Assembly: GCA_001466705.2 (NCBI GenBank)
Contig: LATX02000222.1
Location: 62,001-126,000, forward strand
Source of the DNA: Moniliophthora roreri
Lineage: Eukaryota > Basidiomycota > Agaricomycetes > Agaricales > Marasmiaceae
Direction of reading: 5' to 3'
DNA length: 64,000 nt
In this document: positions 47,700 to 59,633 of the stretch, piece by piece
Numbering within the stretch: position 1 is the stretch's first letter
Layout of the letters: each line of letters starts with the position of its first letter
Position numbers and translations under genes: made by a program
Notes under the pieces: model-generated
The model's database searches: none
What the model saw: the letters and a program-made list of their open reading frames with translations, nothing else
What the model was told of the DNA's origin: nothing

Positions 47700-49235
47700 T
47701 TACGAACGCATACCAATAGCACACGTCGTAGGATGCCTTGATAGTTGAATCTCAATCCTTTCGAGGTGATTCTGACTGAAAAACAGTGGATCGAAGAAAG
47801 GTCCTTTGGTTGAATAGGTTCCATGTATTCTACATGACCCATAATGGGCCCCGTCGCTTAGCTCTAACCAGCATACGGTGCAAGGAGATACGCCGCTAAT
47901 ACCTATACAACTCCTCGATTCCATCACCTTGACGACAAGCTCCGCTGTATCGCTATTTCCAAACCGTGAACCATAAAAATGATCCAAGCAATTGAGAATG
48001 ATATGCGAAGCCTTGGGCAGAACAAGCTCGTCGGAGGTAAGGATGGTGAGAAGTCTGTGAAATGCCCGGATATCACCGTCGTCGTCGAGCTCGCCCCGCG
48101 ATTTTCGTTCTGGCACGGTGATATCGAGATACACGAGGTTGGGAAGTGACTGAAGCACCTCGGACATTCGTGAATCGAATATCCTTATACTTCTGGTCCT
48201 CAGAACGAGCCTCTCAAGCGATGCTGCAGATCGACTGAGCATAACTATGAAGGCCTCAAGAGGCGCATCAAAGTTATGCTGGCTCTGCAAACGGTGTGTG
48301 CAAATCTCCAGAACGCGAAGCGACGGAAGGATGAGGGAAGAAAAGAGGTGGGATAAGCCTGTGAATGGGGTAAACGGGCTAAGAGAGAGTTTCCGAAGAG
48401 ATAGTAACTCGACTGGGAAAGCCGGGAGTTCCGGGCTTGCATCCCTCCAATCCAGTTCTGTCATTTCCAGGACCTCCAATCTCGTGAATCTACGAAGTAC
48501 TCGAAGGAACCCCAGCAATCCATCAAGGCCGAGTATCGTAGGTTGGAATGTGAGCGAAACAAGCTGTTCGCATGGGAAGAAAGTGTCCAATAGAGATGAC
48601 TCTGTCTCTATAGACAGATGGCTGAAGGTGGGCCCTGATCTGGCTAAAGCATCCCAGAATGAGCGTGACGGGGACGCATCTTCTACAAGGACATAGCCAG
48701 CTCTGAACGATCGCAAGATGTCAAAGGATACACCTTGAAAATCCATGTTGTGCAGCACCGAGTATCTACTCATTTCGAGGCTGAGATCCTGTACTCGATG
48801 CGCATGCTTCATAAGACAGTTCATGACTTGAAGGCTATGTGGATGCAACCCTTCAACGTCACTCAGATGAAAGTTATCGAGAGCATCCAACGATATCTTC
48901 AAGGGATAACTTTTGGAGTGACGTAGGTATAAATCCACAAGAAATGCTAAATTCCTCCGGAGTACATGAATCCCCTGGATATGGATGGATGACCACAGCT
49001 GGGGGCTTGCAATGACGATTGCTCGCCAGTGAGAGGAGACCCGAGACAAATTATAAGTCGTGGCTCTAATGTCATCTCCACCTTCTTTGACAACAAGTGT
49101 GATACCTTCCGAATCTCCGAAAACGTCGTACGAAGGTGATCCATCCAAAGGACTCTCCAGACAAGCTCGGCGAAAAATCTCATTCCACACTTCTACGGGT
49201 ACTCGTTTGAATAATAAGGTTACAGGGTGCGACAT
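47700..49235 (-). CDS. F-box protein, single exon
   Basis: An uninterrupted frame of 511 residues starts at the ATG at 49235 (MSHPVTLLFKRVPVEVWNEI). The F-box is FKRVPVEVWNEIFRRACLES, followed by LSRVSSHWRAIVIASPQLW. Irregular Leu-rich repeats then run to about residue 400 (for example CEQLVSLTFQP, FTRLEVLEMTELDW, LPSLRVLEICTHRL, LPNLVYLDITV). The C-terminal region contains CTVCWLELSDGAHYGSCRIHG. It should act as an SCF substrate receptor by family analogy. A shortened relative sharing both the F-box and C-terminal parts lies about 1.1 kb to the right on the opposite strand. Confidence 0.75.
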   Translation of the reverse strand: MSHPVTLLFKRVPVEVWNEIFRRACLESPLDGSPSYDVFGDSEGITLVVKEGGDDIRATTYNLSRVSSHWRAIVIASPQLWSSIHIQGIHVLRRNLAFLVDLYLRHSKSYPLKISLDALDNFHLSDVEGLHPHSLQVMNCLMKHAHRVQDLSLEMSRYSVLHNMDFQGVSFDILRSFRAGYVLVEDASPSRSFWDALARSGPTFSHLSIETESSLLDTFFPCEQLVSLTFQPTILGLDGLLGFLRVLRRFTRLEVLEMTELDWRDASPELPAFPVELLSLRKLSLSPFTPFTGLSHLFSSLILPSLRVLEICTHRLQSQHNFDAPLEAFIVMLSRSAASLERLVLRTRSIRIFDSRMSEVLQSLPNLVYLDITVPERKSRGELDDDGDIRAFHRLLTILTSDELVLPKASHIILNCLDHFYGSRFGNSDTAELVVKVMESRSCIGISGVSPCTVCWLELSDGAHYGSCRIHGTYSTKGPFFDPLFFSQNHLERIEIQLSRHPTTCAIGMRS

Positions 49236-50329
49236 GTTGATTTCGTGGTCTGATATTGAATTTCTGACTTCATGGCGTGATGTGTGAGCTAAATCGACTT
49301 CCTGCGGTCAGAATGACTTACTGGAGAGTGTGCTGCAACAATGTTGTTAAACGTCAACGTTGATGGGTTAATTGAGTTCAATGAGCGCCGATCCGACTAA
49401 CAGCGCCCGCCCAGAGTACGTTTTCAAGAGATCCGGGTCAACTGTATCTTAGATATCGTTAGAAAAGACCTGAATGAAGGAAACTAGCGAACCACACCTG
49501 GCACCGAGCATCAATCGAGACAATATACCACTGCGACTCCTCCAGACGTGCGGCAACAGTCTTACGAGACCACCGGTGTTGAAACGGAGAGAACTTTAGA
49601 TTGCATGAGTTGAAGATTAATCAAGAAGGTAAGCAATGAGCCTTTACGAGCGCAACAACTTTATGCTGAAGGACGTGGTAGAAAGGAAACGGATCAGCTC
49701 GATCTCGGACTTGCCGCAGCAGTAGTCTCCCCTAGGCGACTCATATATATGACCGCAGCAGAGGTACTTTGTAAATGAGGACCTTGTACTCATGAATTCA
49801 GCCCATTAGCCTTTCTTTCATCCAGACCAGCCACGAATGCGAAATCACAGTTGACTTGTCCTCGCGTCTCTACAATATTGAATAGACTGAAACTATATTG
49901 CTATTAGACCATTCTTACTTTAGGTGCAAAAATGTGTTCATCTCCCGGAAATTCGCTTCCCTTCATCCTCGAGGATGTAATAATGCTGTTCACTGATAAA
50001 CTTGAAAGGGCGGGTTACATACATGTGTAACGCGCGCCACGCTGACTAAAAAGGCAATCACAGTCGGTTCTTCGCTGAAACCACATGTTCACTGCCACTC
50101 ATCAAAGCACTGTCATCCTCTGCGACAAGTGCAAAGAGGAATTTCTCATACATCATTCCTCAAATGTGTCCCGACATACCCTCCATTCATCCCGTTCCCC
50201 CACAACTGCAGAGCCCACTTGGGCTGCTATGTTCATTAAAGAACTAGAAAAGCACTCTGCTCTCTCCCGTTCGACGAATGCCACAGGAGTTAATTGGAAG
50301 AGGTCTTTCATCTAGTCTGTTTAGAGGAA
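49236..50329. other. Intergenic, no gene recognised
   Basis: About 1.1 kb. A rightward frame at 50085-50315 with CDKCKEEF is not convincingly coding, although it could be a leader segment of the shortened F-box gene that follows. Confidence 0.35.
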
Positions 50330-50959
50330 TCCATCCAAGCATCCAGGACTATATACCCTCTCGGAAGATAGAAACGAGAAGGAGGTTTTAGAGCAAATAT
50401 TCGAGCTCCAACGTACGAACTAGCTCGGGTATGCTCTCGTTGGTGGGCTATTGTCACTGCACCTTTGCGTCTTTGGTCATCCGTCTATATCGAAAGTATC
50501 GTTGGGATGCTTGCACGAGCTAGTTCATTGCAGAGGCTCACTCTGTTGACAGGCGATACAATCATCTTCGACTCCAGGTTGGCTGAGATGCTGCAGTCTG
50601 TCCCCAATCTGGAGTATCTCAGAATCAACGTACCCTCAAGCCGATCCAGTGATATCCGGGCTTTTCACAGACTCATCACCGAGTCAAAAACTCTCCCCAA
50701 GTTATCGCGTGTCGTTCTCACGTCATGGTATTCTTTTGGGAACGGCGAGACCGCAGAGGTTATCGTCGAAGCTATGGAGGCAATGCCTTCTTGTGATGTT
50801 TGCTGGATAGCAAAAAAGGACGAGTGCAAATGGTGCTGGGTGCATGAAAACAGTCGCTTCGAAGAACGACCTGCATTGCCCGGAAACTTGAGTCTGGCAC
50901 AGCTCGAAAGGCTCAGGTCTCGAGGCATTTCGAACGGCGTCACATGTGCGTGCAGCTAG
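50330..50959 (+). pseudogene. Shortened F-box paralogue lacking most leucine-rich repeats
   Basis: EVLEQIFELQ (near 50378) is followed, after a small frame change that could be a short intron or a shift, by LARVCSRWWAIVTAPLRLW. That corresponds to LSRVSSHWRAIVIASPQLW of the gene at 47700-49235. The reading then jumps straight to GMLARASSLQRLTLLTGDTI and IFDSRLAEMLQSVPNLEYLRIN, which correspond to residues about 325-360 of that protein. Roughly 230 residues of the repeat region are missing. The end matches again, with SCDVCWIAKKDECKWCWVH, and the stop is at 50959. A real short gene remains possible. Confidence 0.55.
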
Positions 50960-51135
50960 GAGGTGGGGTAGTGCACTGGTAGTCCTCGGAACCGTGCTCT
51001 GTATAAGTATACGGACTGCTAGTACTTAGCATCATCCTTGTCGTTGTAAGTAGAAAAATCGGTACTGTGCTTCCCAGAATAAGATACATTGACCAAACGT
51101 TAGGGATCCCTAAATCAGAGCGCCACATGCAAATC
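50960..51135. other. Short convergent intergenic
   Basis: Lies between the F-box remnant and the Rpp30 gene end. No feature seen. Confidence 0.4.
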
Positions 51136-52097
51136 CTACGATGGTGTTACTGTACCCCCTGTGCCGCCCTTGTCCTTCTTCCGCTTCTTTTTCTTCTTCT
51201 CTCCTGTGCTCTTTGATTGAGTATCCTTGGGCGTTGAAGTATCTTCTTCACGGGGCCGTTTCTTGCCTGTGCTAGACGTTGAGTCTGGTGTGGTTGTGGA
51301 TTCTTGGGCAGTCGTCACTGGTGGCTGCCATCCCTCCGGAATAACAACCGTCGGTTCACTCAACACCGCCCGATACGTTTTACGCGTCCCTTTACCCTCG
51401 TCAGCGTTGGTTCAAAGATGTGAGACACAGTCCACTCACGCGCACGTAAAACCAAACTTTTTGGCTCCTTGGTCAATGCTGCATGTGCCGCATCCTGCGG
51501 TAAACCCAGAAGTGACACCAAGTTTGCAATATCCCTTGGTGCTCTTAGATCACCAGCCTCCTCTGCTCCGCTACTAACAACGATACCTTTTCCCTTCGTA
51601 ACACGTACAACCTCCCTCGCTGATGCCCACCAGTTCGTCGGTGCTGTTAAAGCGCCAGTGTACGGTATCTCAAAGACTGCACCATTTTTGATCGCCGTTC
51701 GTATGAGTGTGTGCTTCAGATGAAATGGTAGTCGAGGGAGTGTAAGTGGAATGGAAATGATATGCGTTGTAAGCGGGGAAGGCTGCGTGTGCGTTAAACA
51801 CGCAGCTGATAGCGTCGCCTGTGTCGTAGGCATCAAAGCTATGATATCGTATCCAGCGAAAAACGCGGCATGGTTCGATGTGAGGTTGAATCCCTTTTCT
51901 GATTCAGCGTCTAAAATGATTGTAAGACGCTTGAGGAAGACGATGCCGGGACGAGGTGGGATATCTGAAAGTGTATTTTTGTGTTTCTTGGGATCATATT
52001 TACTTTGTATAGTCTGATTGAGCGCGATTACTGTGTATCCGAGGTGGATGAGGAGGTCAATGTGCGCTTGTGACTGGGCGTTGAGATCAAAGTACAT
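51136..52097 (-). CDS. rpp1: RNase P/MRP protein subunit Rpp30 (yeast Rpp1)
   Basis: The start is the ATG at 52097 (MYFDLNAQSQAHIDLLIHL), because the family begins with M-Y-F/Y-D-L-N; an upstream in-frame extension to 52145 is less likely. Other motifs are LGYTVIALNQTI, LKRLTIILDAESEKGFNL, GYDIIALMPTTQATLSAACL, AAIKNG-type segment TAIKNGAVFEIPYTGAL and IVVSSGAEEAGDLRAPRDIANL. An intron near 51380-51440 (donor GTGAGT) leads in frame into a short last exon RTRKTYRAVLSEPTVVIPEG. That exon ends in a Lys-rich, low-complexity tail (KKKKKRKKDKGG). Rpp30 is a TIM-barrel-fold subunit of the nuclear RNase P and MRP complexes that process pre-tRNA and pre-rRNA. About 295 residues. Divergent from eS4 with 133 bases between. 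Confidence 0.85.
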
Positions 52098-52230
52098 TAG
52101 GGTTAGGGCCAGAAATTGCTTTGTTACTATTTGCTCAACCCACATCGGATTTTGCTTGCTCGTCGTTTGTGCCGTCGTCCGTCCCTAAGACTCCCTCAAG
52201 ACTCCCTCAAGACAAGCCAGGAAACTCAAA
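52098..52230. promoter_or_regulatory. 133-base divergent promoter (Rpp30 / eS4)
   Basis: It contains repeated AGACTCCCTCAAG words upstream of the eS4 ATG and separates two translation- or RNA-processing-related genes. Confidence 0.45.
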
Positions 52231-53156
52231 ATGGTGTGTGCTCATGACTTTGGATGTCTCTGTGGTGATTGGTTTCGCGTTTCTACTGGATTCGCTGACA
52301 TGGATTTGGATGTAGGCCAGAGGACCGAAAAAACACCTGAAACGCCTTGCAGCGCCCAGCTCGTGGATGCTCGACAAGCTCAGCGGCACCTACGCGCCCC
52401 GTCCTTCCCCTGGTCCTCACAGACTCCGCGAATCACTTCCCCTTACCGTCTTCCTCCGTAACCGTCTCAAATACGCCTTGACTGGTCGTGAAGTCACCGC
52501 CATCGTCAAACAACGCCTCATCAAAATCGACGGTAAAGTCCGTACCGACGAGACTTATCCTACCGGTTTCATGGACGTCGTTTCCATCGAAAAATCCGGC
52601 GAGCATTTCCGTCTGCTTTACGACGTCAAGGGTCGTTTCACCATCCATCGCATCACGCCTGAGGAAGCTTCCTACAAGCTTCTCAAGGTGAAGAAGGTTG
52701 CACTTGGAGCGAGGGGTGTCCCACATATCGTCACTCACGATGGAAGGACCATCCGGTACCCAGACCCGTTGATCAGGGTCAATGATACCGTCAAATTCGA
52801 CATCCAACAGAACAAGATTGTCGACTTTGTTAAGTTTGACACGGGGAACATTGTTTTGGTTACGGGTGGAAGGAACATGGGTCGTGCGGGTGTTATTGTT
52901 CACAGAGAGAAGCACATTGGGGACTTTGATATTGTCCATGTGAAGGATTCGTTGGATAGGACGTTTGCTACTCGGTGTGTGTGGTTGCTACCTTTCTACT
53001 TCTTGTACTGATGTTTTCTTCAGTCTATCCAACATTTTCGTCATTGGCGAGGGCACCAAGCCTTGGATATCACTTCCCAAAGGAAAGGGTACCAAGCTCA
53101 CGATTGCAGAGGAGAGAGATGTCAGGAGAAAGAGGGCTGCAGAGGCCAGCGCCTAA
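52231..53156 (+). CDS. rps4: 40S ribosomal protein eS4 (RPS4)
   Basis: Exon 1 is only the ATG codon (52231-52233), followed by an 82-base intron ending TGTAG. Exon 2 (52316-52974) reads [19 protein letters not shown], then [58 protein letters not shown] and [21 protein letters not shown] second intron (GTGTGT to TCTTCAG) leads to exon 3 (53024-53156) [20 protein letters not shown], ending RAAEASA. This is the full eS4 sequence with its S4 RNA-binding, central and KOW segments, about 264 residues. It is convergent with the DUF2235-WD40 gene, and only 152 bases separate the stops. A damaged copy lies at 59634-60153. Confidence 0.95.
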
Positions 53157-53308
53157 GCTCAATGTATCTACTCTACCTACATGTTATTGTATGGCCGCCT
53201 CTTCTCTTCATCATGCTATAACATTTATGGGTCATGCGCACACGAAAAACGACGTCAAGTGTAAATATGTACACGTAGAGCCCAAAAAACGGCGAAACCA
53301 GACGATGG

Positions 53309-56300
53309 CTAGCCTATCCTCCGTCTTGTCTCCGCCCGCCCTGCCTGAAAACGTATATCAATGAGTGTTCCGAGTGACATTCCCTTCGGATTGCAAAAGG
53401 GTGTTTCAGGCCCTTCTTCTTTCAGCAATCCGAGAATGAAGTCCCCATCGCCCCCCATCACGTCGATGAAAGCGATCCCGTCTTCCCGACCGGCAATTAG
53501 TAAAGATGGGTGTTTGGGGGAGAAAGTTGCACATAAAAATGGCGAGAACGAATATAAGTGCATTGCAATTGCTCCTGTCCCAGCACACGCCCTGATGTTA
53601 TACGTGTCAACGTGTGCAGCGAAACCGTTGCTGGAAACCGCAGAACTGACGTATCCGTGCCGGTTCGTTGAAGCTGACGCTTCAAGGGCATGAACTTGGC
53701 CCCACTCTGGGCTGAACTGGAACGAGTAAAGGACGCCAGAGTCAGTTCCTGCCACTATCGTTAGGACCTCCCGGTTCAGAAAGCTGACACAAGTAATTGA
53801 AGATTGTGAGGGAGTAAGATGAATCTTTTTTTCCCCAGAGATCTTTTCAAACACAGATATACTCCCGTCTTCTGAACCTGTCACAACTTTGGTGTCATCT
53901 GGAGAGAACACGGCATCATGAATAGCTCCTCCACCCGGTTTGTACCTCTGGATGATTTGGGAAACCTTGCCAGAGGTACAAGCCTGCAGGCAAGCGGTGC
54001 CATCGCGCGAAGCCGAGAGAAAATACGTGCCAGACGCGTCAAACGCTACCGCGCTCACAGGTTCCCGGTAGGGACGACATCGGTGCGCATGCGAAGCAAG
54101 CCAATTAACAAATACCATGGTGGACCCTGAGATAATTTTGGCGCTATCTGGCGAGAAGGCGATGCAGGTAACTTGACCTGGGTGACCGCTCACCACGGCA
54201 TGATTCGCCAGTGTTTCCAATTCTCTGATTACGACTTGTCTGCCATATCCCCATGCAATGAACTTGCCGTCGGGAGAAACAGCGACGCAATTGACAGGAA
54301 AACGTTGTGACCATGCTCCGAGTACAGCTGAGAAGATATCCAGGTTGGGATAAGAAGAGCAAACCAACATCAGGAAAAGGACGTACGGGAACATCGTCGT
54401 GATAGAAAACGTTTAGCTTCCCCAACAGCTTCTGGACGTTCGAGTAGAGTTTGGATTACTGGAGGCATGTCTCGAAGATTGACCGTTTCTGTACAAAGTC
54501 CCTGCCGATGGACTTCATCCCAGATAGCATTAATCATCGACATGGTTGACCTAGTTCGGATCAGGTTCGGATCGTTCTGTTCGATAACTTCCGTAGGCTG
54601 GAATAAACTTTGGTAATGGTCCCCATAGGCCAAATCCTCTAGACCATCTTTCATGAGTTGATATTCCAGCGACTGTGACTAGTTCAACTACGTACCGACG
54701 TTTTCAACATCATTAAGCACGGTTGCAATTCTTTTGAAAATCACTTGACGTTTCCTCTCCTTGTCTGTACGGCATAACTCATTCACAATGGAGGATAGAC
54801 AGAAAGCGGCCTGGTCTGCTGAATCTGGCTCTATATGTGCTGTGTTGTCCTGGTCTTGCCAGCGCGGCGGTAACCTATTCTTGTACTGAGGACCTGTCGC
54901 CCAATAAACAGACTGATGGATTAGTTGCCCATCAACGATGTGTCGCCGAGCTCCAAGATGTGGTCTATACTGAAATATTGAACCAAGAAACCTCCAAAAT
55001 GATTTTAAGCGCGTACCGGTAGGTGATATGATCTGATTGACCATATGATAACCTTTTGAGGGGCAGATACTCAAGCGGTCTCCAAGCTACTGACAACGAT
55101 TCGTGGATGTCTCCCACTTTTTTGATGCAACTCCATTCAAAGAATGGCTTGATTTGGAGCCCCGCCTTTTTGGCTTCTCTGACCATCCATCGCAAGGAAG
55201 GCCCATTAGTGTTGAGTCCCGCATTCTCGGTATTGCCTCCCCCACTAAAATTGATTTAGTTTCAATTATATTATAAAGGCGTATGTACTGTACTCACATA
55301 TCTGAGTGAGTGCCAGCAAACCACACTTCCTTGGTATGAGGTTGCTCGCCTCGGCACTCCTCAGGTCGTGGCCCCAGCCCTCCACGAACGAATTCAGGTA
55401 AAAACTTTACACGCCGTTCGTCAAGTGCGAGCGCATGGCGAAAGTAACAAACATGTTTCATTCCTAACGTCGTCAAAGGTAAATCTTTATCCGATCTGAC
55501 CAGCCCAACAGAAGAAACTGTGTCCCTATGCAACGCCGTTAATACCACGTCGACTTCATACATTATACTCAGGACATACCATGCACCAACGAAATGAATC
55601 TTGACATTTTCCACGGAAAACGTCATTTTGAAGCGAGATGCTTGGTCGCCTTGAGTTCGATCTGGGTGTCTGCTGGAGAATTTACTGGCTGGCTGCACTG
55701 TACTACCTTGTGCGTCCAGGGAATGGGAGCGCGCAGCTGGGACTTGTTCGTCTGTGTCGTCAGACGAGGCACAGTACAGCTCATATGCACTGGGTAAACA
55801 GTCAAGGCGACGATCACAAAGCGAACATGAAAACAAGCGATTACTCACAAAGCTATTTGATCTTCATTCCCTCTTTGAATCAATCCAACCTTTTATGCGG
55901 CCGAAATTGAGTTTACTGGGCTAAACAGTACAGGTAGAGACTGCACCTTTTCTATCATTGCCGACAACGCGCGTACTTGGTATGCGCCTCGCGAAAACCC
56001 TGCAAAAATGATGATATTTGCAGCAGCTGTACAAAGGGACATCCCCTTACCGAAAAGAAAAATGCGATCTCCCGGCTCATATGTTTCGCTCAGCCACCGA
56101 TAAGCACTAAGGAGGATTCTCTCGAATCTCCTGGAAAAGTACCAATTTAGTAAGAGTATAAACTTGAAAAGATCACAATAACCATGCAATAGCAAGGTCA
56201 AGTTTATGACCAATGACCTGCTTGTAGTAACTCAATGACTTCCAGGAAGGCCTTGCATATGTACCGATGCCGCTGTTATAAAACGTGAGCTGATGTTCGT

Positions 56301-57134
56301 TTTTGGGTATTCGACTGTAGAGTTCAACGACGTTAGTGTTCTAAATCTCAATCAGTCAGATTCCACTAAGATGAAGATCAATGCTACCTTTGCACCAAAC
56401 TGATTGGAAGTCCCATCGATGCAAACTACTAGATTTCTGCCTTTGCCGCGAGTGCAAGAACATTTGCCGTTGGTGGAAGACCCCCTATTATTTTCACCCT
56501 GGTCTTCATGACCGCCACCTGTATCGAGGGTGCGATCTGGGCTAGAGCGTGCTCGGTTAGGGATCGCTTTCTGAAAAGGTGCTGAGTACGAGGAATCTAA
56601 AGAATCGGGGGGATTGGACTGTGAGCGAGAGCGTCCTCGGCTAGGATGTACCGAATCCGGAGAAGTGTTGGGAGGATTGAACTGGTGCACCTCTGGGCAA
56701 GAGCGCTCCTGGCGAGAACGTGAGGAACTTGGAGAAGTATCCGGAGGAGTGGGGTAGAGCGCCACCGGACGAGAGTTGGCGTTTCGCAGTGACGATGATT
56801 CTGTGTCGGGCGAATCTGGCCGCACTGGAGATTGCGAGCGTGAACTGGTATTCCGAGAGCGCAGCGATAAATTGTATGCCGATGCTCTTGAACTGGAGAA
56901 ATCTGGCCGGCCCCCGCGCTCCAGACTAGCGTCTCGAGGCCTTTGGGGAAGATTTATACACAATACTGGGAGAGTGTCTGCAATGGCAACGTTTCGAGAC
57001 CTTTGAACCGAAATGTGTATTGAGCTGGTTGCTGAGCACCGTACTGAATTATGTGCTAAAATTTCTCGACCGATCCGAACCCTTGCATTAGTTCGTGCAG
57101 TTCCTGCACTTTGCGCTGAGGTGCGTATTTCCAT
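53309..57134 (-). CDS. DUF2235 (Tle1-like hydrolase)-WD40 fusion protein, copy A
   Basis: The start is at the ATG at 57134 (MEIRTSAQSAG). Residues 1-235 are Ser/Pro/Arg-rich and disordered. The DUF2235 domain (about 237-600, several short exons) has GRNLVVCIDGTSNQF, NTNVVELYSR, LTFYNSGIGTY, RIFLFGFSRGAYQVRAL (GxSxG nucleophile), FVGAWDTVSSVGL and EVWFAGTHSD followed by GGG. DUF2235 is the catalytic fold of bacterial type VI lipase effectors (Tle1); esterase or phospholipase activity here is inference. A helical linker follows (AYGDHYQSLFQPTEVIEQ, PPVIQTLLERPEAV). The C-terminal ~335 residues are a WD40 propeller (VNCVAVSPDGKFIAWGYG, VTCIAFSPDSAKIISGS, VSAVAFDASGTYFLSASRDG, VFSPDDTKVVTGSEDGSISVF). 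No P-loop NTPase domain is seen between. About 1,090 residues. Copy B lies at 60237-63659. Confidence 0.75.
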
Positions 57135-59633
57135 GAACGTGAAGGTGATACAGCTGAGTACGACAGAACGGGAACAGAAGGCAAGTGGGAGTGATCATGC
57201 ACTGCTACATGAGAACAATTCCTGTGAGTGTTGAATTTCGCAGGAAGCACGATATGAGGTTCTCGTTAGAGTCTTTAGCGGTGTCAGTATTGGGGTGGCG
57301 CCGGACCGATGTGCTCTCACATATACAGAGGGCTGACAAAGGTACTACTCCAGCACCGATATGCAGGTATCAAGAACGGCGATAGAATACTGGCTGGATC
57401 ACCACGCGGTGTACCGAATGATCTGGGTGATCTTCGCAAGGAAGAACGAACCCAGCAGATCCAGATTTATCTCACCTTTAGGGAACGTCTCTGCGACAGA
57501 TGTCACCGGACTAATGTGAGGTATGCTTTGGGCGACGAGTAGAGCTAGTAGAGGCTTGCGTGCATGTGCTGATGGTAATGCAATTTGAGGAAGTTGACTT
57601 AGTACTGTAAATTATAATGATACTGACTTCTGTAGTCTGCTCCCAAATGCTAGTATCGTGTCAGTATACGTGAATCACAAAAGCACTGTTGGAGACACCC
57701 ACCTTGAACCGAAGCAGTCCTAACCACAACTCCCATCCGCCGGTTCATCCCGTCCTATTTACCCAAACTATAATCAAACTTGAATCAAAGAACCCTCAGC
57801 TTCCTATTCGCCCCGTTATGTTCCTCGCATTACCACCGACTCAGACAGGACCACTGGCATCCAACGGTTCGCTCTCAAGACTCGCGCCAAAGTCATCTGC
57901 GCAGACGCGGCATGAATAAAGACGTGAAGTACGAATTCAGCGAAAACACGTTGGCACGTTAAGTTTGAGCGGCTTCTGTGGTGTAACAAGCGGCGATGGG
58001 ATGCAGGAAGATCCATGTTGGACAGCTAAGATGTTTAATTGCGAAAGGGCAGTGTTGATTGTGGCCATTGAAGTTGATGCTTTCGGAAGGAGCGTGTAAG
58101 GGACGAATCATAGGACCCCACTTATCGCATACCTACACCCAAATAATTTAACTATCGAAGGAAAGAAGAGTAAGGAAGGCAGAAAACTAACGTTCAATGG
58201 CCCAAAGAAAACCCAAACGCCTATACATCCTGCAGTCGCATGATTCTCCAAGATATTGCCATCCTTCACCATTGGCGTCGTTTTGGCAGTGTAGTTCAGT
58301 AGCGTTGGCAAGAGTAAATCGGTACAATAGCCACTGCAGCACTTAACGGCTTGAGTACAATATTCTACCATAAACGAGACGTCACAAACGAGTCCTTGGC
58401 GGCCTCTGTGTGTGAAGGTATTTTCTCAGTATCTTGTTATAGAGTAAAGGGAGAAGACATACCTCATATCATCCACATCCCAAAGACAATGCAATGGTAA
58501 CCTATGCGCCATGTATCGGTTTCTGATACTTGTCGACTGAGCACCAAGTTCTCGGGAGATTATGAGAGAACGTCGGTCCACCAAGGTCGATTTCGGGAGA
58601 TTCATCTTCTAGTATATTTTTTGGCGTTCGGTCAGTTTGATGTACTGTAGGAAGGATAAAACGTACCGCTATACGAGAGAACCTGAACGTTGCCTGTATC
58701 TTCTCAGAGAGGTGTATTGGTCGTCATGGATTAAGAAGACGAAAGCCGAAAGAGCTGGCACCACCATCTTGGTTCGCTCAGCTGCGTCTCCATCTGCATT
58801 CCATTCAGACCAGTGGACACTGTGAGGAAAGTAAGAACGCGCGAATTGGAGGCATTTGACGCCAATTGTCTAACCATATGGGCACATATCTACAAGGGTT
58901 GTGCTCATGAGTTTGGGGTATAATTTTGCATATACTGTGTTGGAACAGTATTTAACCTTCAAAAAACCGTCGTGGTCAAGGCAACTCACCTCCTGTATTC
59001 ACCAGGGCACTCATATTTTGCGTCGTTGCAATCCTACAGCTCACGTCCACAAACTGATTGGGATCATAAACTTCTGATGATCATTTTCTGTGCTTCAACA
59101 AAGTCTTGAAGGCTAGGAATTGCGGTCATGTTGATTGTTGGCTTGTATGGTTGAGGGAACGACTTGGGGAATCGATGTCTACGTGCTGGTGAATTTGAAG
59201 CTAATCAGATGGAAGTCCTCAATTTAATGGCGACTTACGGCTAAGGTTTGCAGACTCGAACATGAAGAATTATTTTCCTGCAATGATTTTGGATCAACAT
59301 GACCGGTCCATTTGGATGCAAACAGAGGGTTTAAATGATGACTGAGACGAGACAGGAGTGTTGGTAGGCCACCCATAAAGTAGAGACAAGGCCAATATAC
59401 ACGGCAGAGGCGTTAAAGCTGAGTCAAATCTTCTGAAGGGTAACAGAATCTGTATAAGTGGTTAATATTGAATGTTTGAACATCGACAATTCGCTGCTGT
59501 GGAGGTGCTAGGGATTCTGATTTGGCACAAACACCAACAAAGTACTCGTCGTTTGCACTATCGTCACTCTCCCCCTCAAGGGAAGCCAGGAGACCTACTT
59601 GAAATGGTGTGTACCCATACCTCTGTGTGTTTC
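57135..59633. other. Intergenic between the duplicated blocks
   Basis: About 2.5 kb. One candidate leftward gene lies at 58108-58610. The rest shows no recognisable coding sequence. This DNA is not matched by the DNA upstream of the first copy. Confidence 0.4.
58108..58610 (-). CDS. Hypothetical protein, unrecognised
   Basis: Two leftward segments can be joined: MNLPKSTLVDRRSLIISREL through LPLHCLWDVDDMR (ending at a GTATGTC donor near 58460), then RGRQGLVCDVSFMVEYCTQA, VKCCSGYCTDLLLPTLLNY and ATAGCIGVWVFFGPLNV. The second segment is Cys-rich. The splice is plausible but I know no family with this pattern. It may continue left of 58108 through another short intron. Function not assigned. Confidence 0.3.

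Noticed and set aside
53309..57134. NLR-type immune receptor with a NACHT domain
   Set aside because: No P-loop (GxxxxGKS/T) or Walker B motif was found between the hydrolase and the WD40 repeats in either copy.
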